Assembly: GCA_032433765.1 (NCBI GenBank) | Contig: JAVIAB010000139.1 | Location: forward strand, 42,489,946-42,553,945 | From: Megaustenia siamemsis | Taxonomy: Eukaryota; Mollusca; Gastropoda; Stylommatophora; Ariophantidae | Length of the DNA stretch: 64,000 nt | Reading direction: 5' to 3' | In this document: piece after piece, positions 1 through 10,113 of the stretch | Layout: each line of letters opens with the position of its first letter | How positions within the stretch are numbered: the stretch's first letter is position 1 | Translations under genes and position numbers: made by a program | The notes under the pieces: model-generated | Databases searched by the model: none | What the model saw: only the letters and a program-made list of their open reading frames with translations | What the model was told of the DNA's origin: nothing

Positions 1-958
1 GTTTCCTTAAAGTGTTTCCACTCTTATTCTACTGTGGATATTTCTTTAGGGAGTTTCTTGAATTCCTCTGTTAGTTTTTCTTCTAGGGCTATCCTTGATT
101 CTTGATCTTTTAATTGTTTTATTTGTATTGTCTGTTCTTTTCGCTTCTTTTGTTTGTTTTCGTATATTCTCTTTATTTTTGGCTGTCTTAGTGTATCATA
201 ACCATCTTTTGATCCGTGTCATCTGTAATATTAGGGATTGCTCTACTGTCGGTTACTCTTTTCTTGTTCTGTTGTCTTGTTAGTATAAAATCTATCTGGC
301 TTCTGCATGTTGTGTCATTCCATTTGTACCAGGTGTATACTTGCGACTCTCTGTGTTTGAAGAATGTGTTGGTGATAAATAAATCATTTTGATTGCATAG
401 ATCCAGCAGTCTGCTTCCATTTTCGTTTATTTCAGCTGTTTTATCGCCAAAGGGCCCTAAGATATCTCTGATATTTATGTTCTCACTGTTGCGTTTCCCA
501 AGCCTTCCATTAAAATCTCCCATCACTAACATGTCGTCGCTTTCGTCAATCTTGTTAATAATTTCATTCAATTTGTCATAGAATTCTTCGCTGTCTCTTT
601 CATTGTTGTTGCATGATGCACAGATTTGAATGTAATTTGCTTTTCGATCGTCTTCTAGTAGTTTAATTGTGATAATTCTTTCTGAATGGTATTTTATTTC
701 TAGAATGTTCTTTGCGTGTTCTGGGTCGATGATAAAACCTACTCCGTGTGTTGCACTTTCTGTGTTGTCGACTCCTGAGAGTATTTTCGTGTAGTTCATG
801 TGTGTTTTTTTTAATCTGTTGTCCTTTTACTCTGGTGTCCGCTAATCCTAGTATTTTAATTTTCCTTTTTGTCATTTCTTCTATAAGTTCGACTTCTTTA
901 TTTTTTATCCCGCATATATTTATCCAGTGGAACACCAATTCTATATAAATCTGGATTA
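1..958 (-). pseudogene. LINE-C fragment: apurinic-type endonuclease domain, disrupted
   Basis: This is part of a non-LTR retrotransposon open reading frame, read on the minus strand. The visible domain is the exonuclease-endonuclease-phosphatase (EEP) fold that nicks target DNA for target-primed reverse transcription. Signatures are 'VMGDFNGRLG' (the family's GDFN motif) and a downstream segment ending 'SQIDFILT', matching the D-x-I/V-x region of LINE endonucleases. The N-terminal part lies in another frame (663-971), the core is 188-799, and coding-like sequence continues in a third frame to position 1, so there are at least two frameshifts. It abuts LINE-A head to head near 957. It is a dead fragment. 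The assignment to family C, whose 3' ends occur at 4.4, 15, 23 and 32.8 kb, is inference from style and orientation, not from overlap. Confidence 0.75.
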
Positions 959-2690
959 ATGCTAACAACAAGCGCAGACATAAAAGCCCGTTGGGCGGAA
1001 CACTTCAAAGAAATTCTTGACCGTCCACTACCCCACAGTTTAATAGATTTTGAAGCTGAAACACCAGCAGCAGAATTAGATGTAAATTTAGATGACTTCA
1101 CCTTGAGCGAAATAGAAACCACCTTGAAGAATATGACCAATAACAAGGCTGCTGGAGAGGATAAGTTAACAGCTGAGATCCTCAAGGCAATTGATAGCCA
1201 TAATTTAATACATCTCCAGAAAATGTTCAACATCATTTGGAAAGCAGTGAAGACGCCTCATAAATGGAAAAAAGGAATCATTGTTAAGATTCCAAAAAAG
1301 GGCAATCTTAGAGATTGTAACAACTGGAGAGGCGTGACACTTTTGTCAGTTGCCTCAAAGTTATTATGCAAAATCATCCTAAATAGAATAAAGGATTCAA
1401 TAGATACAGTAATGTGTGAAGAACAGGCAGGGTCTAGAAAAGGGAGAAGCTGCCTTGACCACATTTTCACTCTTCGACTTATATTGGAGGAACAAATTGA
1501 AAAGGAAAAACCTTTTGTACTTAACTTCATCGACTTCAAAAAAGCATTTGACAGTATTAATAGAGATTCTTTGTGGAAAATTCTGAAGCACTATGGCTTA
1601 CCATCAAAAATCATAAATATTATCAAAGACATGTATGATGGTTACACATGTGCAGTTCGAACAGAGGAAGGACTGAGCGAATGTTTCCCAATAGAAACTG
1701 GGGTTAAACAAGGATGTATTTTATCACCCTTGTTATTTGGAATTGTTATGGACTTCATAATGAAGAAATGCTGCACTGGTAATAAAGGCGTCGAATGGAT
1801 ACAAGGAGACCATTTGGAGGACATCGACTTTGCTGATGACATAGTTCTCATCAGCAGTCAGATAAAAACGATGCAGGAAAACACAAATGAACTATCAACA
1901 ATAGCCAGCAAAATTGGACTTGAGATCAATCATGAAAAGACTAAAGTCATGAAAAGTTTAATTCGAACAGACGACAAAATATACATGGAAAACAAACCAG
2001 TAGAAGAGATCGATTACTTTACCTATTTTGGAAGTCACATTGATCGAGAAGGGGATACGAGCAAAGAAATTAGAATCAGAATAGCTAAAGCAGCAATGTC
2101 TTTCAGAAGACTTGAAAAGTTGTGGAAATCAAAACTCATCAGCACAAACACAAAACTTAGACTATTCAAATCAAATGTACTATCAACCCTTACGTATGCG
2201 TGTGAAAGCTGGGAAACAACAAGAGATATAGAAACAAAGTTGAACGCATTCGAAAATATTTGTCTAAGGAAAATACTTGGTATAGCGTGGAACAAATTCA
2301 AAACAAACGAGAGGAAATTAGAGAAATCGCCAATCAACCATTAATATCTTCAGTAATAAAGAAAAGACGATGGTCTTATGTTGGATATGTGATGAGAAGA
2401 GATAATAACTGGATAGCAAAGTAAGCCCTCATGTGGGAAACAAAAGGTAAGAGGAAAAGAGGAAGTCCCAGAGAGACACTGAGAAGAACATTGATGAGAG
2501 AGGCAAGAGCAGCAGGATTCGGCTCCCTCAATGAGATAGAGCTGCATGCACAGAATAGAGACAAATGGCGAGATTTGATAAAATATTTTTAAAAGAATTG
2601 AAAACTGCTAGAACAAAAATTCAGATAAGAGAAGGAGTATCTTGGTCTACGCCCTATGGACCGGCTACGGCTCGAACGGTCAATAGATAT
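957..2690 (+). mobile_element. LINE-A, long 5'-truncated copy with RT domain and 3' end
   Basis: This is a non-LTR retrotransposon copy lacking its endonuclease half. It contains the RT reading frame (959-2344), a frame-shifted C-terminal tail to about 2592, and a short 3' untranslated region. The end carries the family hallmark 'CTACGCCCTATGG' followed by 'GGCTCGAACGGTCAATAGATA', here listed only as a landmark near 2649-2690. The same 3' end closes the copies at 7277-7931 and 10234-10595, where a GATA-type microsatellite tail is present. Clade placement (I/Jockey-like versus other) cannot be settled by eye. Confidence 0.85.
959..2344 (+). pseudogene. LINE-A reverse transcriptase ORF, C-terminally frameshifted
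   Basis: The 461-residue frame covers most of a non-LTR reverse transcriptase. In order it shows the 'NKAAGEDKLTAEIL' lead-in (about residues 60-75), 'IVKIPKKGNLRDCNNWRGV' (about 103-121), the palm motif 'FIDFKKAFDSIN' (about 188-199) with its first catalytic Asp, 'GVKQGCILSPLLF' (about 247-259), and the catalytic 'FADD' box (about 290). The thumb and connection region runs to 'CESWETTRDIETKLNAFE'. A 2-base insertion near 2310, relative to the copy at 7.5 kb, shifts the frame. In the shifted frame a TAA near 2422 replaces the CAA of the sister copies. The final residues 'RWRDLIKYL' of sister copies are 'KWRDLIKYF' here. The start Met is simply the first one after the truncation, so it is not a real start. 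Confidence 0.85.
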
Positions 2691-2966
2691 ATTTATCGTT
2701 GCTACTTTATTTTTATTTATCTCCATCTTCTGTGTATTTCTCTGAGCATAAAACATGTATCCCTTACCGACCTGCTGAGTCAGTCGTAAGTTAAGGGCGT
2801 AACTTAAGAAAAACACACGTTGGGGGTTTAGCCCGGCTGATGTTTCCCCAACGTGTTTGATCACATGCGATCGTTTACGATCTAACTATAAACTCTGTAC
2901 CGTACCAAAAATATAACTCTGTACCGTACCATAAATATAACTCTATAACTACTATAAATCTCTATC
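2690..2966. other. Intergenic stretch with hairpin and short tandem repeat
   Basis: There is no coding signal. It holds an 11-bp perfect inverted repeat (ACACGTTGGGG at 2815-2825 and its complement at 2846-2856, with a 20-base spacer). It also holds about two and a half copies of a ~25-bp unit around 2888-2955 ('AACTCTGTACCGTACC' type). Confidence 0.5.
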
Positions 2967-3912
2967 ATCATCAAGTACCATGCCTGCTGGCGTAGGTGAC
3001 CATATTTCTTCATAACTTTCGTTCTCGACAGTTATTTATCATTTCTGTTGTTGACCTTCTGCCAAATCATTCTCTTAAGATGTCTGGTATCTTTTATCTT
3101 TGCTTCCCTCTATCGCTTCGTCCCTCAATTTTCCCAGTTGTTACAATATATGCCAGCTGTTCCCTTCTCATTGCTTGATCATTGTTTCTTCCTAATATTG
3201 GAAATTAACTCTCTTTTTGCTTTGGCCTCTTTCAGAACGTTTTCATTACTCCTCTTAGCTGTCCATGGTATTCTCAACATTGTTCTGTAAAACCACGTTT
3301 CTGCAGACTCCAGTGATTTTCTTGTTTGTTGTCCAATTGTCCATGATTCGCATCCATATGTTAAGACTGGCTCTACATAACAATTAAGAACTCTTTTTCT
3401 TGTTTCTATTGTCAAAAATGAATTGCATAGTATCTTCCTCATTTTTTGGAAAGGTATTTCTGCATGAGTCATTCTGCAGCTCACCTCTGTTGTACATCTA
3501 CCATCTGAGGTTAAAATTGTTTCCAGATATTTAAATTAATTTACCTGTTTTAATATATTTCCACTTATCTTTATTGTGCATTGCAGTGACGTCTTTTTCT
3601 TTGTTGCTACCATTACTTATGTCTTTTTGCTATTAAGGCTGAGTCCTTTATTTTTGCTTTCCTTCAGTATACTGTATAACATTTCTTGTAACACATTTCA
3701 ACTCTTAGCGATTAAGACTGTGTCATCAGCATATCTCAGAATATTTATATTATGACATCCAATTGTAATTCCACAGATGCCCCTTATGGATCTTAAAATA
3801 ATCTCATTCAGCATATTAAATAAATCTGGTGACAGCTCGCAACCTTGTCTAACACACTGTTTTATTTGTTGAAACATTCCCAATTGATTTCCAGTTCCTA
3901 TGGCCGCTGTTT
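2966..3912 (-). mobile_element. RTE-like LINE-B1 fragment, 3' part
   Basis: The minus strand encodes the second half of an RTE/BovB-like reverse transcriptase. A piece with 'LRYADDTVLIAKS' (the YADD catalytic box, 3698-3883) precedes a thumb and C-terminal region with 'YGCESWTIGQQTRKSLESAE' (3179-3484). Several frameshifts break it. The 3' end is at the left, where the ATCATC tract (TGATGA on the coding strand) forms the usual short tandem tail. The 5' limit near 3912 nearly coincides with that of the copy at 39695. Confidence 0.8.
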
Positions 3913-3914
3913 GT

Positions 3915-4382
3915 TTATAACTTCATAATGGACCTCCGGTTCCAAGATATTGGAATGGAGTTCATGTTCTCTCGACCGCTGCAGAATTTGCATTTGGGGA
4001 CTGATTAATGTCGGCTCGCCAATGCAATTTTTCTGCGTTGGAGTCAATCTGATGTTCCTATTAACAAATTTGCGCCTCTGATACGGAATCGTACACATGG
4101 CGATGTTCCTCTTTGACAAGCCAAGTGTTGTGAAACTAAATGTGACCTTCACCCGTCTTGAGTTGGTATGCGGTTTGCGTCAACAAATTGATTGCTCTTC
4201 AATGACCGTTATCGTAGTTGTTTGACGCCAATTATTTACGAGTTGCAACTCATTAATGTGGTCTGCTCTGCCAAGTCAACAGAAGGTTTCATTTTAGTGA
4301 TTTTGCACCATCGTTTCGTGCGTAGCTGGCTGCATTCACTAGAGTAATCGGGAATTTATGGGCTCCCCCATTGTTGTCATCT
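3915..4382. other. No recognised feature
   Basis: I see no gene or repeat here that I can name. The short open frames lack any family motif. Confidence 0.4.
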
Positions 4383-4525
4383 AAAAGACGGATGGATGGA
4401 ATATTTGAAGCACTTGGAAACATATCATCAGCAGAGGCGAACAGAAGAGCAAAAGACCGCAAATTATATCTCCCCTCGACGCTGAAAGGCAAATGAGGAA
4501 GGAAAGAAGAAGAAGAAGAATCCAT
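4383..4525 (+). mobile_element. LINE-C 3'-terminal fragment
   Basis: The plus strand reads 'RRMDGIFEALGNISSAEANR' and then a stretch ending in 'LYLPSTLKGK', the C-terminus of the LINE-C type seen on the minus strand at 15.0 and 32.8 kb. It is followed by a GAAGAA tail. It is a severely 5'-truncated insertion of under 150 bp. Confidence 0.65.
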
Positions 4526-5640
4526 TGTTGTGTGTGCTGCGTCATCATAATGGATGATTGTATGTCCCTAAACCGGCCGTACGCTAATAATGAAAGGCGA
4601 AATGGCGGTGTTTTGTTCATGACTTTGCAGCCCCTGTGTGACACCCAGGGTTTCATGCTATTCAGGAGTGATGTTGTCTAGATTCAGGAGGGCTACTGTG
4701 AGATCGAGGGTAGACATGTGAACTGGTTTATTATTTCATAATTTCACATTGCAGGGAGATATTACGGTATGTTGTTCGATGTGCGACTGGGATAATCCGA
4801 CGACTAACTGTGTTTCATATGTTCGTATTTTAAGTCAAAATCGATTTCCTAACATCATCAAGCGCTATACATTTTTTAAAAAAATATGACGATCATAATT
4901 TTTAGGAGGATGTGAACTTCCAGTCAATATGGTGGATAGGCGGCAGGAACCGTTAAAGGCTGTCTGAAAAGTGTTCCTTGTTGCAGTTTCCTCAAATTCC
5001 AAGTCTGGCTTGTTGCAGGAGCTACTGAGTTAAGTGCTCTGTGTACACCGTGAGCTGTGCGCTTCATCTGTTTTGATCGTGTTTCAATATTCCGATTGTT
5101 TACGATGAATGAAGATATCTTCTGACAGGGAACAGGTGGCTGTGTTCACTTTCTGTGCAGTTTAGCCTTATGTCTTTTGGCGTTGTCTGAGACTGCTATG
5201 ATGTGGACTACAGCTACCTTTCTTTGTTTGGAAGATGAGATAGTAATTCCAATGATTTTTAATGATTTTCAATGAGAAGACAATGATTCCATTGGCACGG
5301 GCGATTGAACAATTATGGATTTTAATTCGTTTTCAGTGATACCGGGGCCTTCCATAACCATAACCATAACTTTATAACGTACTATAAATATAACTCTATA
5401 CAAGTTACTACACAATTTCCTGTAATTAGAAAACTGTAAATTATTAATTATTACCTTCGAGAATAGATGCACTTTAATAACACTCCTTTGGAATACAAAT
5501 TCAGAACTTCTGCTTTTCACATTCTAACTCATTGCTCAGCCTTGTCTCAAAAATACAATTCCAACACGGATCGCTTTAGCTCTTTTAACGTTTCCAAGAT
5601 TTTATAATTATGTCTACGCACACAATCTCGTGCAGTTTGA

Positions 5641-5643
<3 letters not shown>
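4526..5643. other. Unassigned spacer with possible mariner-end relic
   Basis: There is no gene. Near 4956 the sequence 'AAGGCTGTCTGAAAAGTG' resembles the terminal repeats of some mariner elements, but no partner end or transposase was found. At 5350-5400 there is a short 'CCATAA' repeat and a 'TATAAATATAACTCTATA' string like the one at 2930-2950. Confidence 0.3.

Positions 5644-5702
<59 letters not shown>
5644..5702. repeat. (TA)n microsatellite, left flank of the mariner-like element
   Basis: About 29 TA units lie immediately before the left inverted repeat. The array resumes at the right end of the element, as expected for insertion at TA inside a TA tract. Confidence 0.95.
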
Positions 5703-5703
<1 letters not shown>

Positions 5704-5705
<2 letters not shown>

Positions 5706-7109
5706 GGTGTTTTTAAAGTCGCAGTGCAGTGAATATTTCTAATATTCAGTAAATGACGTAATCATCATCTACGTACCACAATTTTGTAAACAACATTTAT
5801 GAACAAACCGCTGCTTCCTTCAAGGTTTCATTTATGTAAAGGACGGGCACTACGCTACTTTCACTGTCTCATTGCTTGAAGGAAATGGTGTTGACGATTG
5901 AAAACAGGGTATTTCTGGTTGAGCATGTCTTCCGTAATGGCGGTAAATATACGGATGAGGTCATTAGACAATTCGTGAGGAAATTTCCAGACTCACAAGT
6001 CCCTCACCGAAATTCTGTTACAAAATTGATCAAAAAGTTTCGTGAAACCGGTAGTGTGGTAGATGCATACCGATCTGGAAGACCTTCAATTTTACAAGAC
6101 CAAATTATGGAACTCCAAGACAGAATTACAATGAGTCCAAATGCATCTTTAAACCACTTGTCTCAACAGGTGCAAATATCTAAGAGTTCTGTTCACAAGG
6201 TTTTAAGAAGTGAACTACACTATCGTCCATACAAATTAACTGAAGTGTCTCAACTCCAAGAAAGAGATTATGAATCCCGTTTAAACTACTGCATGTGGTT
6301 TCAGAATTTTATTTATGAACATGGCGCTGCCATCCTTGACGTCACTTTTTTCACTGATGAGGCCTGGTTTCATTTATCCGGTTATGTGAACAGTCAGAAC
6401 AATCGGCTGTGGAGCAGTGAAAACCCCCATGAATTTCATCAAGTGCCGCTTTACGATCAAAAAGTCGGAGTGTGGTGCGCCATAAGTCGTATGCGGATAA
6501 TAGGACCTATATTTTTTAATGAAACAATAAATGCAGAACGTTACCGTACTTTAATTCTGGAACCGTTCATAGCACACCTTACAGAACGGGAAATTATGGA
6601 ATCCTGGTTTCAGCAGGATGGGGCAACAGCACACACAGCCACAACAACACTCAATTATTTAGAAAGCATATTTGCAAATCGCATTATTTCACGTGGAATC
6701 TGGCCTGCTCGTTCACCAGATCTAACACCCCCAGATTATTATCTGTGGGGGGCATTGAAGGGGAACGTTTATGAAAATAATCCGCAGACAATTAATGACC
6801 TAAAGACTGAAATAGTAGACAAGATTAAACAAATATCACCAGACATTTTATTCTGAAGGTTTTTGCAAATATGGAAAGACGAATCACGACATGTCTTGAG
6901 GCCCGTGGTTGACATTTTCAACATATGTTTTAGGCACAACTTTATTGTGTTAATACCAACATTACCCATTATAAGCTCGCCGATAGCAGTCAAGTATATT
7001 TGAATAATACCATTTATTTTACAATTTGTGTGACGCATTAGTTAACCGCATTTCTGGTGACGTTTTTTCTTCCGAGAGTAGAAATTCACTGCACTGCGAC
7101 TTTAAAAAC

Positions 7110-7114
<5 letters not shown>
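5704..7114 (+). mobile_element. Mariner-like (Tc1/mariner superfamily) transposon, 1.41 kb
   Basis: The ends are perfect 31-bp inverted repeats, 5704-5734 and 7084-7114, beginning AGGGTGTTTTTAAAG. Both ends abut TA microsatellite, consistent with the superfamily's TA target, though the exact TA duplication cannot be resolved within the tract. Between the repeats is one long transposase frame (5876-6856). Identical terminal repeats and an almost intact frame imply recent activity. It lies upstream of, and is independent from, the LINE-A copy at 7277. Confidence 0.93.
5876..6856 (+). CDS. Mariner-like transposase, DD(38)D pattern, C-terminus frameshifted
   Basis: This is a predicted cut-and-paste transposase of 326 residues. 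The N-terminal half carries two helix-turn-helix-like regions ('GGKYTDEVIRQFVRKFPDS', about 22-40, and 'SLNHLSQQVQISKSSVHKVL', about 91-110) linked by 'SGRPSI', which would bind the terminal repeats. The catalytic core shows 'FFTDEAWF' (D161), 'WFQQDGATAHT' (D248) and 'SPDLTPPDYYLWG' (D287). There are 38 residues between the second and third Asp, against 34 in classical mariner. After 'SPDILF' the frame ends, but sequence resembling the expected family C-terminus ('VFANMERRITTC') continues in another frame from 6853 and is then interrupted by a TGA. A one-base-type indel has therefore removed roughly 25 residues. The Met at 5876 fits family length; a second Met lies at codon 4. Activity in cells is doubtful but not excluded. 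Confidence 0.88.
   Translation: MKEMVLTIENRVFLVEHVFRNGGKYTDEVIRQFVRKFPDSQVPHRNSVTKLIKKFRETGSVVDAYRSGRPSILQDQIMELQDRITMSPNASLNHLSQQVQISKSSVHKVLRSELHYRPYKLTEVSQLQERDYESRLNYCMWFQNFIYEHGAAILDVTFFTDEAWFHLSGYVNSQNNRLWSSENPHEFHQVPLYDQKVGVWCAISRMRIIGPIFFNETINAERYRTLILEPFIAHLTEREIMESWFQQDGATAHTATTTLNYLESIFANRIISRGIWPARSPDLTPPDYYLWGALKGNVYENNPQTINDLKTEIVDKIKQISPDILF

Positions 7115-7184
<70 letters not shown>
7114..7184. repeat. (TA)n microsatellite, right flank of the mariner-like element
   Basis: This is the continuation of the TA tract split by the transposon, about 35 units. Confidence 0.95.
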
Positions 7185-7186
<2 letters not shown>

Positions 7187-7276
7187 CTTTATAATAAGAT
7201 ATTTTATGTATTCATTGATTGTTTATTTGCTATTCACTACGTTATCATGGAATTTAGGAAACGCATACAGTCTAAG

Positions 7277-7931
7277 TGGAAGTCACATTGATCGAGAAGG
7301 GGATACGAGCAAAGAAATTAGAATCAGACTGGCTAAAGCAGCAATGTCTTTCAGAAGCCTTGAAAAGTTGTGGAAATCAAAACTCATTAGCACAAACACA
7401 AAACTTAGGCTATTCAAATCAAATGTACTATCAACCCTTACGTATGCGTGTGAAAGCTGGAAAACAACAAGAGATATAGAAACAAAGTTGAACGCATTCG
7501 AAAATAAATGTCTAAGGAAAATACTTGGTATAGAATGGAACGAATTCAAAACAAACGAGGAAATTAGAGAAATCGCCAATCAACCACTAATATCTTCAGT
7601 AATAAAGAAAAGACGATGGTCATACGTTGGACATGTGATGAGAAGAGATAATAATCGAATAGCAAAGCAAGCCCTCATATGGGAAACAACAGGTAAAAGA
7701 AAAAGTGGAAGACCCAGGGAGACACTGAGAAGAACATTGATGAGAGAGGCAAGAGCAGCAGGAATCGGCTCCCTCAATGAGATAGAACTGCTTGCACAGA
7801 ACAGAGACAGATGGCGAGATTTGATAAAATATCTTTAAAAGAAAACTGCTAGAACAAAAATTCATATAGGAGAAGGTGTATCTTGGTCTACGCCCTATGG
7901 GCCGGTTACGGCTCGAAAGGTCAATAGATAG
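7277..7931 (+). mobile_element. LINE-A, 5'-truncated copy with 12-bp target duplication
   Basis: This 655-bp 3' fragment of LINE-A is flanked by the direct repeat ATACAGTCTAAG (7265-7276 and 7932-7943). Its coding part is open from the truncation point to a stop just after 'RWRDLIKYL' (about 7838). It then has the shared 3' untranslated end and a (GATA) tail. The continuous frame, with no lesion, marks it as the youngest LINE-A copy here. It is the reference for calling the 2-base insertion and stop in the 957-2690 copy. Confidence 0.93.
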
Positions 7932-8094
7932 ATACAGTCTAAGGCTAGATAATATTGACCTACGTTTATCGATGTATTTATATAAGATGGTGAAAAATAT
8001 CGATTAGATAATTATCATAGCTTGTATCGTAATGTGATGAGGTTTTTCTTTTTTAATAATTGCAAAGGGAAATATGTAATGGATTATAACAGAT

Positions 8095-8363
8095 TGAGGG
8101 AGCCGCGATAGCTCAGTGGTTAGTGAACTGGACTACAAAGGACAAGGGGTAGGGTTCGATCCCAATCGACGGCTTCCGGGTTCACCCAGCCTTAAAATGG
8201 GTACCGGATTTTTTTCTGTGAAAGTAAAGTAGCACGGGCGTAATACCGACCACATTACCCCCAAAAAATCATGTGCTGAAGGTATGTAAAATATAGGGTC
8301 ACTAACACCATATTTCCCTATACGCCACCTGGTGTGACGGGGTACTTTATTTTTTTGGTCTTT
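8095..8363 (+). mobile_element. SINE1 (tRNA-headed), full-length type copy
   Basis: The tRNA-like head starts near 8099. It has an A-box-like 'ATAGCTCAGTGGTTAG' and a perfect B-box 'GGTTCGATCCC' about 35 bases downstream, so it would be transcribed by RNA polymerase III. The body contains the family landmark 'GCACGGGCGTAATACCGACC', and the element ends in T-rich sequence. TTATAACAGAT occurs at 8084-8094 and 8364-8374, a likely target duplication. Confidence 0.88.
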
Positions 8364-8424
8364 TTATAACAGATAGAGATTTTTTTTAATGTTAATTGAA
8401 GAGTCGTTGAACAGATTAATGTGA

Positions 8425-8777
8425 GTGATATATGATGTATGGAAAGTATATCTGATGATATCTGATGTATGGAAAGTATATCTGATGATATCTGATGTAT
8501 GGAAAGTATATCTGATGATATATGATGTATGGAAAGTATATCTGATAATATCTGATGTATGGAAAGTATATCTGATGATATCTGGTGTATGGAAAGTATA
8601 TCTGATAATATCTGATGTATGGAAAGTATATCTGATAATATCTGATGTATGGAAAGTATATCTGATGATATCTGATGTATGGAAAGTATATCTGATAATA
8701 TCTGATGTATGGAAAGTATATCTGATAATATCTGATGTATGGAAAGTATATCTGATAATATCTGATGTATGGAAAGT
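8425..8777. repeat. 30-bp minisatellite, about 12 units
   Basis: The unit is 30 bp ('TATCTGATGTATGGAAAG' and following), that is exactly 10 codons. It therefore keeps open frames on both strands: 'DVWKVYL' repeats on plus and 'YTFHTSDIIR' repeats on minus. Variation between units is mostly TGATGA versus TGATAA. There is no evidence that either peptide is made. Confidence 0.95.
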
Positions 8778-9049
8778 TATAGATATCATGCCTGAACTCT
8801 TCTTATCTTTCCTCTTCTTCTCTTTAACTCATTTGCTTTTCAGCCTCGATGGGACATAGAGCCGGCGGTCTTATACTCTACAGTTGGCCAGCTTCTCCTG
8901 CCGCCATGTTTTCTTGGGTCTCTTATATTCCATCAATGCATCATTTATGTGGTCGGGCCTAGGGTCTTTTCTCGTTTATTGAAAGCTCTTGTTGAATTTT
9001 TATCATTTTGTCTTATCACTCGGCCAAACTATTTCATCTTTATCTTCTA

Positions 9050-9690
9050 CCTTTTAGCTCCCTGTGGAGCACAGGTCTTCAACAAATACTTTCCAGACCG
9101 TTCTGTTTCTTGCCATTCTTTTAAGATCGTTCCATGTCTTCCTCGTCATCTTCATCTCTGCTTCTATCTGTCTTCTCCAAGATTTCCTTGGTCTTCCTCT
9201 TTGTCTTTTTCCCTAGGGATTCCAAAAAAAAGGGCCTGTTGTGTAATACTCTTAGTTGGCTTCCGTAGTGTGTGTCCTATCAAACGCCATCGTCTTCGCT
9301 GTATCTCTTTATCCACTGGTATGTGACTGGTACATTTCCATAATTCTATGTTAGTGATTTTGTCCTGTCATTTCCATCCTTTTATTTTGCACATTCATCC
9401 ATTAATGAAAGTCTGTATCTTCATGATTGTCATTTTAGTTGTTCTCCATGTTTCACAGCCATATAATAAGACTGACCTAACATTGGAGTTTAAAATTTTT
9501 ATTTTAGTATTTAACCTAATTTCTTTGGACTTCCATATGTTTCCCAGTGCAACATATGCTCCTCTTGCTTTTGATATCATTATTTTGGAATTATTTTCTG
9601 TTCCTCCCTCTTTGTCTATATTACTGTCCAGATATATGTAAGATTGTAATTTTATCGTTATGCATTTAATAAACTCTACTTCGAGTGTAC
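9050..9690 (-). mobile_element. LINE-D 3' fragment
   Basis: The minus strand encodes a LINE RT C-terminal region. 'GNIWKSKEIRLNTKIKI' and 'LYGCETWRTTK' (9395-9580) are followed, after frame breaks, by an Arg-rich 'RGRPRK' type segment and a terminal 'WKVFVEDLC' like end near 9070. It is heavily decayed. A short piece of the same 3' end recurs at 25010-25100. Confidence 0.65.
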
Positions 9691-9861
9691 GGGTGGTTCA
9701 ATACTTGAAATGAAATGGTACATAATAATCTCCAAATATTCCGGATATACCAATAGAAACCAACAAAATATGTCAGTGATAGTTACAAGAAATGAAGGCC
9801 GGTTAGGGAAAGTAATTAGAAAAAGAAAACTAACATTTCTGGTCACATCATTATGGATCTG

Positions 9862-10113
9862 GAGCCGCGATAGCTCAGTGGTTAGTGAACTGGACTACAA
9901 AGGACAATGGGTAGGGTTCCATCCCAACCGACGGTTTCCGGGTTCACCCAGCCTTAAATGGGTACAGGATATTTTTATGGGAAAGTAAAGCAGCACGGGC
10001 GTAATAAAGAATACATTACCCCAAAAATCATATGCCGAAGGTATGTAAAATATAGGGACACTAACACCATATTCCCTATACGCCACTTGGCGTGACGTAC
10101 TTTACTTTTTTTA
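9862..10113 (+). mobile_element. SINE1 copy with 13-bp target duplication
   Basis: This is a complete SINE1 with the tRNA-like head (A-box-like 'ATAGCTCAGTGGTTAG', B-box variant 'GGTTCCATCCC'), the shared body and a T-rich 3' end. It is flanked by CATTATGGATCTG (9849-9861) and CATTATGGATTTG (10114-10126), a 13-bp duplication with one mismatch. It is a good reference copy for the family's boundaries. Confidence 0.92.

Noticed and set aside
8099..8170. Genuine tRNA gene
   Set aside because: A and B boxes are present but the acceptor and anticodon arms do not fold convincingly, and the same head with the same body recurs in several places with target duplications. It is a SINE.
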